Below are positions 1 to 6,108 of a stretch of 6,874 nt of DNA, in pieces. The notes beneath the pieces are model-generated. The model was not told the DNA's origin. It made no database searches and worked only from the letters and a program-made list of their open reading frames with translations. The translations under genes and the position numbers were made by a program. This DNA is from Xanthobacteraceae bacterium (GTDB lineage Bacteria; Pseudomonadota; Alphaproteobacteria; Rhizobiales; Xanthobacteraceae): NCBI GenBank assembly GCA_030043175.1, contig JASHYD010000893.1, positions 1 through 6,874 of the forward strand. The letters run 5' to 3'. Position 1 is the first letter of the stretch. The number at the start of each line of letters is the position of its first letter.

Positions 1-617
1 GATGTCATGATAGATTTCGACGTCGATGCCGATGACGTCGACAACTTGCTTGGTCAGCAGGTTGACATCATCAGCGCCCTTGTCGGCGATCCAACGCACC
101 GCCCGTTCCGACAATCCGATCTCGTTAAGATAGGCGCCGAGCGCTGCGTTGCCGCTGCCGCTGGCAAGGCGCGTGTCGGCGTTGAACACCCCATGAAAGC
201 CAATATGCGCTGTAGCCGTCATCAAGCGCCTGCTGCCACCGAGCCACGCGACCGCGCACGCCGACGAGCATTCATCAGCGATTAGGGTGGTGAATCTCTT
301 CGCCCGAATGGCGCGGCCGATGCGAATCCCGGCAACAGCACTGCCGCCAGGTGACTGCAGCACAACAACCGCGTTCGACAGCAGTCCTGGCCCTGGTCAA
401 CTTCGTCGCCGAACTGGAATCCGCCCGTCACTAGAACGATCGGTGTCCCGTTGTTGAGTGTCTTCACCGTGATCGTTGCGGCATGGGCATAATTCACGGC
501 TGTCATTACCGCGACAGCAGCAGCAACTGCGATTCTAACAGCACCCCGCCGTTCATCTTCACCCTGATGTCGCGCCAAAGGCGACGCCGCAACCAGGTCG
601 AATAGCCTCACCCGCAA
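1..617 (-). pseudogene. Frameshifted secreted ClpP-fold serine-protease-like protein (COG3904 type), runs off left edge
   Basis: Two minus-strand frames must be joined to read this gene. The first, from about 617 down to 393, carries a signal-peptide-like stretch (RIAVAAAVAVMTAVNYAHA) followed by TITVKTLNNGTPIVLVTGGF and GDEVDQ. The second, open from about 396 to the left edge, continues with LLSNAVVVLQSPGGSAVAG, then IGRAIRAKRF, DECSSACAVAWLGG and AHIGFHGVF. Those are the hallmarks of periplasmic ClpP/SppA-fold proteins: an SPGGS loop at 340-354 and the C-x-S-A-C segment at 256-270, whose second Ser (262-264) would be the nucleophile. The frame changes by two near 384-398. The spacing between GD and LLSN is also about ten bases shorter than I recall for the family, so a small deletion is more likely than a base-calling slip. 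The N-terminus is uncertain: an ATG at 554-556 with a nearby AGGG lies in another frame, while the signal-peptide frame reaches back to an ATG at 617. The 3' end lies outside the window. Probably nonfunctional. Confidence 0.7.
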
Positions 618-629
618 CGGGAACCAGCA

Positions 630-805
630 AGGCCCACGAGTTACATTGGCGCACCGAGTTGCCGGTGTCTCGGCCTACGGCAGTCTTCACAGCCGGCCTC
701 GATCGCTTTGTCCTGGCCTGAGCTGCCCTGCTTGCTCCGCCGCTTCGATGATGCCGAGCGCCAGGCGGTCCTTCATGGCTGCGGAGGATAGGACCCGTGA
801 CGAGA
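630..805 (-). pseudogene. Decayed cysteine synthase (PLP-dependent CysK/CysM family) fragment
   Basis: Read on the minus strand from about 758, this stretch gives [20 protein letters not shown] followed by PGQ. This matches the cysteine synthase segment that normally runs [41 protein letters not shown]; the Lys of KDR is the residue that binds pyridoxal phosphate in that family. Upstream bases (about 759-772) resemble a damaged FNPG-S segment one base out of frame. Downstream the frame hits a stop near 691, but another frame shows AIEA, and bases near 640-655 still look like an eroded [10 protein letters not shown] coding segment (CACCGGCAACTCGG...). Only about 50 of roughly 300 residues remain, with no start and several frame changes, so this is a remnant. 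It lies head-to-tail with the broken protease-like gene on the same strand. The family call rests on about 23 contiguous residues; the outer limits are approximate. Confidence 0.6.
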
Positions 806-984
806 TTGACCCTTGAACTCGATTCGCGGGATACCCGACCAGCTCCCTATCGCGCGACCGCAAACGGTGCCTCCCTGACCATGAGCCTGGGCGCAGCATC
901 TGCGGGGCGCATGGGCGGGCGAGCGTCATCGGGTCTGTAGGCGCGCGAAACGGGTGCGAAAACGCCTCGCGTGATGCATGATCC

Positions 985-1013
985 GGGCTAGCCCAGGGCT
1001 AGCCCGCCTGGGC
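985..1013. repeat. Tandem 10-bp palindromes with overlapping inverted repeat
   Basis: GGGCTAGCCC, a perfect palindrome, occurs twice, at 985-994 and 996-1005, separated by a single A. An overlapping inverted repeat, GCCCAGG (991-997) and CCTGGGC (1007-1013), can form an alternative 7-bp stem with a 9-base loop. The array lies about 65-90 bases upstream of the ATG of the NTF2-like gene, so it could be a protein-binding operator or a structured 5' leader. It could equally be the remains of a repeat element. No regulator gene is visible nearby. The repeat itself is certain; its role is not known. Confidence 0.5.
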
Positions 1014-1076
1014 GTGAGACATGACATCCCGCGCGAGCGGAGCGTCCCAACGACAACACCAATGGGAGGAAATCCG

Positions 1077-1595
1077 ATGCCCAGATTTGACATCCTCTTG
1101 CCGGCGGCGCTCGCCGCAGCGGCGCTGAGCGGACTCGCCGCTTCTGCGTCCTTTGCGGCGGACAAGCCGGCGGCGAACGCCGCGGCGGCCCCCATCACCG
1201 CCCAGCAGGCCATCGACCTCCAGGACAAGTTCCTGCGCGCCCTCTACGGCACGGACCTCACTGCCATCTCGGCCCTTCTGTCCGAGGATGTCACCTTCAC
1301 CCACCCGAACGGCATGGCGCTGGACAAAAAGGGCGAGATGAACCTGATGTCCACCGGGCCCCTGCCCCGCTACCGGAAGCTGGAGCAATCCAACATCAAG
1401 GCGAGGATCTATCCCGGCGCCGCCGTGCTGACCGGCGACGTCACCTTCACCCCGCTACCCAAGGAGGGAGCGCCGCCACCGACGCCCAACACCTACCGCA
1501 TGGCCACCGCTTGGGCGGATGAGGAGGGCGTGTGGCGCATGGTGAGCTGGCAGCTCGTCGCCATCGCCAAACCCAGGGCGGGCGGGTCCCCCTAA
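1077..1595 (+). CDS. Secreted NTF2-like / SnoaL-like (DUF4440-type) small protein
   Basis: This encodes 172 residues. The start at 1077 is chosen because a strong ribosome binding site, GGGAGGA (1064-1070), lies six bases upstream, and because translation from there begins with a signal peptide. The frame is open back to 978, but that extension looks noncoding. Residues 1-28 form the signal peptide, with a hydrophobic Ala/Leu core (about 6-24) and an Ala-x-Ala-like cleavage region (ASASFAA before DKP). After an Ala-rich linker, residues about 39-165 have the pattern of the NTF2-like fold: a first helix (QQAIDLQDKFLRALYGTDLT), a strand with SEDVTFTHPNG, a mid-domain LMSTGPLPRYRKLEQSNIKA, and closing strands (YRMATAWADEEGVWRMVSWQ). 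Family members are enzymes such as polyketide cyclases and isomerases, or simple ligand-binding proteins, so the substrate cannot be named; a periplasmic location is inferred. Nothing adjacent is obviously linked. Third codon positions are almost all G or C, more so by eye than in nearby genes. Confidence 0.85.
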   Translation: MPRFDILLPAALAAAALSGLAASASFAADKPAANAAAAPITAQQAIDLQDKFLRALYGTDLTAISALLSEDVTFTHPNGMALDKKGEMNLMSTGPLPRYRKLEQSNIKARIYPGAAVLTGDVTFTPLPKEGAPPPTPNTYRMATAWADEEGVWRMVSWQLVAIAKPRAGGSP

Positions 1596-1611
1596 AGCCG
1601 GCGACCCGCCC
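1580..1611 (+). terminator. 9-bp GC-rich hairpin spanning the stop codon, possible weak terminator
   Basis: GGGCGGGTC (1580-1588) and GACCCGCCC (1603-1611) are perfect inverted repeats with a 14-base loop that contains the TAA stop of the NTF2-like gene. No T-run follows, so this is not a standard intrinsic terminator. It could help 3'-end stability, or arise by chance in GC-rich sequence. Confidence 0.25.
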
Positions 1612-1666
1612 CGGCGCCGCGCCCGGAGCGGCGGCCCCGCCCGCTGCGCCCACGTCGGGCGAGTAA

Positions 1667-1801
1667 CCTGATCCAGTTGGAGACCGCCGCATCTACCGCC
1701 CGGAGTTTTGGATGGGCCTGCAGGCAACGTACGATCTGAGCAAAGCACAACAGGAACGCGGTCGCGCGGTGCAACGCGACGTTGAGCGGCGCGCCGTGTG
1801 A
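1667..1801 (+). pseudogene. C-terminal remnant of a HigA-family antitoxin
   Basis: The frame from 1667 to the TGA at 1799-1801 reads ...RPEFWMGLQATYDLSKAQQE then RGRAVQRDVERRAV. This closely follows the C-terminal end of HigA-type XRE antitoxins, which typically read T-PEFWL-LQ-AYDL--A--ERG---RDV. The region before PEFW should hold an XRE helix-turn-helix of about 60 residues, but a stop lies at 1664-1666 and the intact NTF2-like gene occupies the space upstream, so the DNA-binding part is gone. No HigB (RelE-fold) toxin is visible. The remnant's stop codon ends just before the ATG of the downstream oxidase gene. It is a relic of a toxin-antitoxin locus; I do not expect it to be translated. 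Confidence 0.65.
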
Positions 1802-1805
1802 GGTC

Positions 1806-2951
1806 ATGCCCATCTACGACGTAGCGATCATCGGTCTCGGCGTCATCGGCAGCGCCGCGCTTGCGGCGCTCGCGCGGCGCGGCTGCCGCGTCATCGGGGT
1901 CGACAGGTTCGCACCGGGGCATGATCGCGGCTCCTCACACGGCACGACCCGCGTGATCCGGCTCGGCTATTTCGAGCACCCCTCTTATGTGCCGCTGCTG
2001 CGCGCCGCCTATCCGTTATGGCGGGAGCTTGAGGCGCGGTCGGGTCGGTTGCTCCTGACGATCACCGGCATTCTCGAAATCGGGACGCCTGAAAGCGACC
2101 TCGTCGCCGGCACGCTGCACTCCTCACGGATCCATGGCCTGCCTCACGAAATCCTCGACGCGCGGACCCTGATGAAGCGTTTCCCGGCATTTCACGTGCC
2201 GCATGATTTCATCGGCGTGTTCCAGCCGGACGGCGGCTTCGTGCGGGCACAGCCGACCGTCGCGGCGCTGCAGGAACTCGCGTCAGGTTCCGGCGCGGAA
2301 CTCAGGCGCAAGCAGCGGGTGGTTGCGGTCGAACCGCACCGCAGCGGTGTGCGCGTGACGACCACACGCGGCGACGTTCACGCCGGGTGCGCCGTCGTGG
2401 CGGCCGGACCTTGGGTGAAATCGCTGCTGCCGCAGCTCGGTGCGCCGATCCGGGTGACACGACAGGTGGTGGGTTGGTTCGAGCCTGCACAGCACCTGCG
2501 CCCTTGCTTCGCGGCGGAGAGCTTCCCGGTGTTCCTGCTACAGAATCCTGATGGTGTCTTCTACGGATTTCCGGGCGACGCTGATGGCGTCAAGGTCGCA
2601 AAGCACCACCATCTTAATGAGGCGGTTGATCCGGAGCGCTATGATCACAGCGTGTCGGCCGCGGACGAGGCCATCATCCGCGCCGTGCTCAAGGCGCATT
2701 TGCCGGATGCCGAGGGTCGGCTCCTCGCCGCTCAGACCTGCCTTTACACCATGACGCCGGACGGCGATTTTATCATTGATCGGCTGCCTGGATACCCGCA
2801 GGTGATCGTCGCTGCGCCGTGCTCCGGCCATGGCTTCAAGTTCGCGCCGGTCGTCGGCGAAATCCTTGCCGATCTCGCCGTCACGGGCAGTACGGACCAT
2901 GACATTGCACGCTTCTCCTTAGCACGGTTTTCCCCCCCGTCCCCGGCCTGA
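1806..2951 (+). CDS. solA: FAD-dependent N-methyl-L-amino acid oxidase (monomeric sarcosine oxidase / N-methyltryptophan oxidase family)
   Basis: This encodes 381 residues. Enzymes of this family oxidatively demethylate secondary amino acids (sarcosine, N-methyltryptophan, sometimes pipecolate) with O2, giving the free amino acid, formaldehyde and H2O2 in the cytoplasm. The N-terminus has the dinucleotide-binding fold: YDVAIIGLGVIGS with G10, G12, G15, then VDRF with D33 as the ribose-binding acid. SSHGTTRVIR supplies H45, R49 and R52, matching the active-site residues of Bacillus monomeric sarcosine oxidase. GVKVAKH gives K263 (the O2-activating Lys) and H267. TCLYTMTPDGDFIID gives C312 at the site of covalent FAD attachment, and CSGHGFKF is the conserved C-terminal flavin loop. 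The ATG at 1806 is preferred because the conserved N-terminus begins there; a TTG at 1782 would add eight residues overlapping an antitoxin remnant. No good ribosome binding site is seen. Length is normal. Substrate choice within the family is not determinable here, so the symbol is a family label. Confidence 0.9.
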   Translation: MPIYDVAIIGLGVIGSAALAALARRGCRVIGVDRFAPGHDRGSSHGTTRVIRLGYFEHPSYVPLLRAAYPLWRELEARSGRLLLTITGILEIGTPESDLVAGTLHSSRIHGLPHEILDARTLMKRFPAFHVPHDFIGVFQPDGGFVRAQPTVAALQELASGSGAELRRKQRVVAVEPHRSGVRVTTTRGDVHAGCAVVAAGPWVKSLLPQLGAPIRVTRQVVGWFEPAQHLRPCFAAESFPVFLLQNPDGVFYGFPGDADGVKVAKHHHLNEAVDPERYDHSVSAADEAIIRAVLKAHLPDAEGRLLAAQTCLYTMTPDGDFIIDRLPGYPQVIVAAPCSGHGFKFAPVVGEILADLAVTGSTDHDIARFSLARFSPPSPA

Positions 2952-3176
2952 TCCTTTGCGGCCAGCAGGCGCGGGCAGGACGGCGGAACAGGGAGGATAG
3001 CGCCCCATCATCGACTGCCTCGAGCGCAAGGCCGACACGGGTCTCGCATCGGGGCCGCACAGGCCGAGGGCTCATAGCGCGCTGCGGTTTGTGGCAACCT
3101 GCGCCGGCGTTGCTAAGGCCGGACGCCGCGTGCAAGATGCCGGTCAAAACGGCACGCAAGATCATGGGGAAACGCC

Positions 3177-4802
3177 ATGCTTGGATTGATGCAGGATTGG
3201 CAGCTGCTGTGCCATCGCGTGATCGACCACGCGGCGACCCACCACGCCAATCGAATGGTGGTTTCGCGCTCGGTCGAGGGGTCCACTCACGCCACCGACT
3301 ACGCCGCCATTCGCGCCCGTGCCCTCAAGGTTGCTCAACGCCTCGAACGTGACGGCATCAGGATCGGCGACCGTGTGGCAACGCTCGCCTGGAACACGTG
3401 GCGACACCTTGAAGCCTGGTACGGCATTACGGGCATTGGCGCGATCTATCACACGGTCAATCCGCGGCTGTTCGCCGAGCAGATCGTGTGGATCATCAAT
3501 CACGCCGGAGACCGCATGGTTCTTGCCGACCTCACCTTCGTACCGCTTCTCGAACAGCTCGCCGACAAGCTGCCGAACATCGAGCGCTACATCGTGTTGA
3601 CCGACGCCGCTCACATGCCGCAGACGGCGCTGCGCAACGCTGTCGCCTACGAGACGTGGATCGCCGAAGCGGACGGCGATTTCGCCTGGAAATCATTCGA
3701 CGAGAATACCGCCGCCGGCATGTGCTACACCTCCGGCACCACGGGCAATCCCAAGGGCGTCGTCTATTCGCATCGCTCCAACCTCCTGCTGGCGCTAACG
3801 GCGAATGGGCCCGACGCATTCGCGCTGTCGTCGCGCGATACGGTGATGCCGGTAGTGCCGCTGTTCCACGCCAACGGCTGGTCGATCGCCTTTTCGGCCC
3901 CAATGGCGGGCGCAAGTCTGGTGATGCCCGGCCTAAAGCTCGACGGGGCGTCGATTCACGAAATGCTGACCACCTACAAAGTCAGCTGTACGGCGGCGGT
4001 ACCGACGATCTGGCTGATGCTGCTGCAACACCTCGAAGCGACCGGCGGGAAGCTGCCTTATCTCAAACGTGTCGTGATCGGCGGCTCCGCGTGCCCGCGG
4101 ATCATCGCGCAAAAATTCCAGGACGTGTATGGCGTAGAGGTGATCCACGCCTGGGGCATGACCGAGATGTCGCCGCTCGGGTCGCTCTGCACGCTCAAAC
4201 CAGAATACGCATCCCTGACGGGCGCGGCCAAGTTGGACGTGCAGTTAAAGCAAGGCCACCCACCGTTCATGGTCGAGATGAAGATCGAGGATGACGCCGG
4301 CACGCGGGTGCCGTGGGACGGCAAATCGTTTGGCCGCCTGATGGTGCGGGGGCCCGCGGTTGCACGGGCCTACTACAGGGACGATAACGATATTCTCGAC
4401 CAGGACGGATTCTTCGATACCGGCGACGTCGCCACCATCGATCGGTACGGCTACATGCAAGTCACCGACCGGTCGAAGGACGTGATCAAATCCGGCGGGG
4501 AATGGATCTCCTCGATTGATCTGGAAAATCTTGCGGTCGGCCACCCGAAGGTCGCGGAGGCTGCGGTGATCGGCGTCCACCATCCCAAATGGGACGAGCG
4601 CCCGTTGCTGGTGATTGTGATGAAAAAAGACGAATCCCTCGGCAAGGACGACATTCTCGGCTACTTGCGCGGCAAGATCGCCAATTGGTGGATGCCCGAT
4701 GACGTCGTGTTCGTTGACGAAATTCCCCATACAGCGACCGGCAAAATACAAAAAACCATTCTGCGCGAGCGCTTTAAGGATTATCGGTTGCCGACCGCAT
4801 AG
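3177..4802 (+). CDS. Acyl-CoA ligase, class I adenylate-forming (DmdB-like 3-(methylthio)propionyl-CoA / medium-chain fatty acid type)
   Basis: This encodes 541 residues. It activates a carboxylic acid with ATP to an acyl-adenylate and then transfers it to coenzyme A. All core motifs are present: P-loop [11 protein letters not shown] (184-194), [22 protein letters not shown] (GMTE at 327-330), DTGD (414-417) that binds the ribose, hinge and CoA-turn region [15 protein letters not shown] (431-445), and TGKIQK with the catalytic Lys K523. The start is supported by GGGGA at 3166-3170, six bases upstream, and by MLGLMQDW, which I recall as the usual opening of this subgroup in Bradyrhizobium. That subgroup is often annotated as fatty-acyl-CoA synthase or 3-(methylthio)propionyl-CoA ligase; the true substrate could be a short, medium or branched acid. 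It lies 225 bp after the oxidase on the same strand; nothing in that gap was recognised. No beta-oxidation or DMSP genes are within the window to narrow the role. Length and motifs argue for an active enzyme. Confidence 0.92.
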   Translation: MLGLMQDWQLLCHRVIDHAATHHANRMVVSRSVEGSTHATDYAAIRARALKVAQRLERDGIRIGDRVATLAWNTWRHLEAWYGITGIGAIYHTVNPRLFAEQIVWIINHAGDRMVLADLTFVPLLEQLADKLPNIERYIVLTDAAHMPQTALRNAVAYETWIAEADGDFAWKSFDENTAAGMCYTSGTTGNPKGVVYSHRSNLLLALTANGPDAFALSSRDTVMPVVPLFHANGWSIAFSAPMAGASLVMPGLKLDGASIHEMLTTYKVSCTAAVPTIWLMLLQHLEATGGKLPYLKRVVIGGSACPRIIAQKFQDVYGVEVIHAWGMTEMSPLGSLCTLKPEYASLTGAAKLDVQLKQGHPPFMVEMKIEDDAGTRVPWDGKSFGRLMVRGPAVARAYYRDDNDILDQDGFFDTGDVATIDRYGYMQVTDRSKDVIKSGGEWISSIDLENLAVGHPKVAEAAVIGVHHPKWDERPLLVIVMKKDESLGKDDILGYLRGKIANWWMPDDVVFVDEIPHTATGKIQKTILRERFKDYRLPTA

Positions 4803-5256
4803 CGCTTCGCGCGGCATTTCACTGATTAGGCCCTCGCGACCATCCGCCGCTACGCGAGCGCGCTTGACGCGGTTCGCACGTTCTTGGTTCGGGTCAACCG
4901 CAAAAACTGACTGCCGCGCAGCGGCCGGCTCATGGGTTCCTTTCGGGTTGCGGCCGCCGCGGATTGATCCATGTCGTGCGACTGTTGCGCGGCACAACCG
5001 TCGCCTGTATGGATGTGCGCCGCGGCGGGCGCAGGAGTCGATCCGAGATGCCCCTTCGGACCCCCAGATCGCAGCCTTCGCTCGTTCCCCTTGACGATGA
5101 GCTTAAGAGGGGGTGAAGCATAACCGTCGCGGATCCTGTCGACTCCACGCCGGCATCGGCGCCGCCAGAATCGGGCAGCGTCGCAAATGAGAGCTCTGCT
5201 GACCCCTCCCGAGTGGGAGGCGCTCAGAAGCATCTGTACCGAAGGATGACCCTGCG
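4803..5256. other. 454-bp stretch with no convincing gene
   Basis: Both strands were read. Several frames stay open because GC is high, but none shows a recognisable family, a good ribosome binding site with a plausible start, or a matching remnant. A short frame ending at 4908-4910 (ending TFLVRVNRKN) and a 20-residue frame at 5187-5249 look slightly protein-like but cannot be supported. A TTGACG at 5091-5096 resembles a -35 box, but no good -10 is found at proper spacing. The promoter of the downstream membrane-protein gene presumably lies somewhere here. Confidence 0.5.
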
Positions 5257-6108
5257 ATGTCCGTGGTCATGACCCGCCTGCGCGTTTTGGAGATGCCGCC
5301 CTCGCGGCTCGCCACCTGGGCGCGTCGGATCGCCGTTTTCTCGCTCGCGGTCGCAGCGCTGGCCGTCCTCATCGAGCGTGCGGACCTGCTCGAGATCGGG
5401 CCCGTGCTCGTCACCTTCGGGGCGGCGCTGGCGCTTTCCATGCTGGCGATTGCGCTGGCGCTCGCGTCCTTCGTCGTCCTATGGAACAATGGCGGCCCAG
5501 GATTCGCCCAGGCGATTACAGCAGTGCTGATCGGCGTCGGGCTCCTCGCCTACCCGGGCTACCTTGCCTATACGGCGAGGAGATTACCGCTGATCACCGA
5601 CATCACCACCGACCCCATCGATCCGCCTCGCTTCGAGATCGTGGCGCGCCTGCGCCCGCCGAACCGCAGCCTCTATCCTGGCCTTACCGCCGCGCAACTC
5701 CAGAAAGAGGCTTGGCCGGATATCGAACCGCTGATGGTCAGCGTCACCCCCAAAGCCGCCTATGACGGAGCCATGGCGGTGATCACGAAACGCAAATGGC
5801 ACGTGGTCGATGCGCAAGCGCCGTCGACCAGTCGCGATGGACACATCGAGGCCATAGCCCGCACGCCGATCATGGGCTTTCGTGATGACGTGGTCGTACG
5901 CATCCGACCGACGCGCGAGGGCGCGAAAATTGATATCCGCTCGGCCTCGCGCTTTGGCACCTCGGATTTTGGAACGAATGCGGCACGCGTGCTCACGTTG
6001 CTTGACGACATCGACGACGCCGCAACGCCCGAAAAGCCCGAGCGGGAGGAGCGCACGAAATCAGCCCCGAAAGCTTCCGCGAAGCCTGGTCAGGGCGGCA
6101 AGCGATAA
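5257..6108 (+). CDS. Membrane protein with DUF1499 domain
   Basis: This encodes 283 residues. After a short basic N-terminus (RLATWARR, 17-24) there are three predicted membrane segments, at about 25-45, 49-76 and 84-105. A soluble region follows from ITDITTDPIDPPRFE (113-127) to about residue 255, with family-typical stretches IEPLMVSVTPKAAYDGA, VITKRKWHVVD, ARTPIMGFRDDVVVRIRP and SRFGTSDFGTNAARVLTLLD. This is the DUF1499 domain as found in rhizobial membrane proteins; its biochemical function is unknown. The tail (about 260-283) is Lys/Glu/Ala-rich and probably disordered. The ATG at 5257 follows GAAGGA (5241-5246) at about ten bases; an in-frame ATG at 5269 is an alternative. The last 19 bp overlap the 3' end of the opposite-strand hydrolase gene. 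Roles in envelope stress have been guessed for relatives, but nothing here tests that. Confidence 0.85.
   Translation: MSVVMTRLRVLEMPPSRLATWARRIAVFSLAVAALAVLIERADLLEIGPVLVTFGAALALSMLAIALALASFVVLWNNGGPGFAQAITAVLIGVGLLAYPGYLAYTARRLPLITDITTDPIDPPRFEIVARLRPPNRSLYPGLTAAQLQKEAWPDIEPLMVSVTPKAAYDGAMAVITKRKWHVVDAQAPSTSRDGHIEAIARTPIMGFRDDVVVRIRPTREGAKIDIRSASRFGTSDFGTNAARVLTLLDDIDDAATPEKPEREERTKSAPKASAKPGQGGKR

Noticed and set aside
7..285. Plus-strand open frame of 92 codons at the left end
   Set aside because: It is the shadow of the opposite-strand protease-like sequence, whose motifs (SPGGS, C-S-S-A-C) are much more convincing.
926..1388. Minus-strand frames across the NTF2-like gene
   Set aside because: They arise from the GC-rich signal peptide and domain of the plus-strand gene and show no family features of their own.
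1782..1806. TTG at 1782 as start of the oxidase
   Set aside because: It would add eight residues overlapping the antitoxin remnant, while the conserved family N-terminus begins at the ATG at 1806.
1447..1922. Several minus-strand frames over the end of the NTF2-like gene and the start of the oxidase
   Set aside because: Low-complexity Arg/Gly/Ala/Pro-rich translations typical of GC-rich shadows; the plus-strand HigA tail and oxidase explain the sequence.
2881..3165. Minus-strand 94-codon frame between oxidase and ligase
   Set aside because: No similarity to a family that I recognise, starts and ends inside neighbouring features and lacks a good ribosome binding site; reading the gap on the plus strand gave nothing recognisable either.
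3488..4294. 268-codon plus-strand frame inside the acyl-CoA ligase
   Set aside because: Arg-rich translation in the wrong frame of a gene whose correct frame shows every adenylate-forming motif.
4921..4956. GCGGCCG / CGGCCGC inverted repeat after the ligase gene
   Set aside because: Built from short GC-palindromic words common in such genomes, with a long loop and no T-run, so not supportable as a terminator or RNA element.
4245..4997. 250-codon minus-strand frame over the end of the ligase
   Set aside because: It is complementary to the ligase C-terminal domain, carries no recognisable motif, and extends only by chance into the gap.
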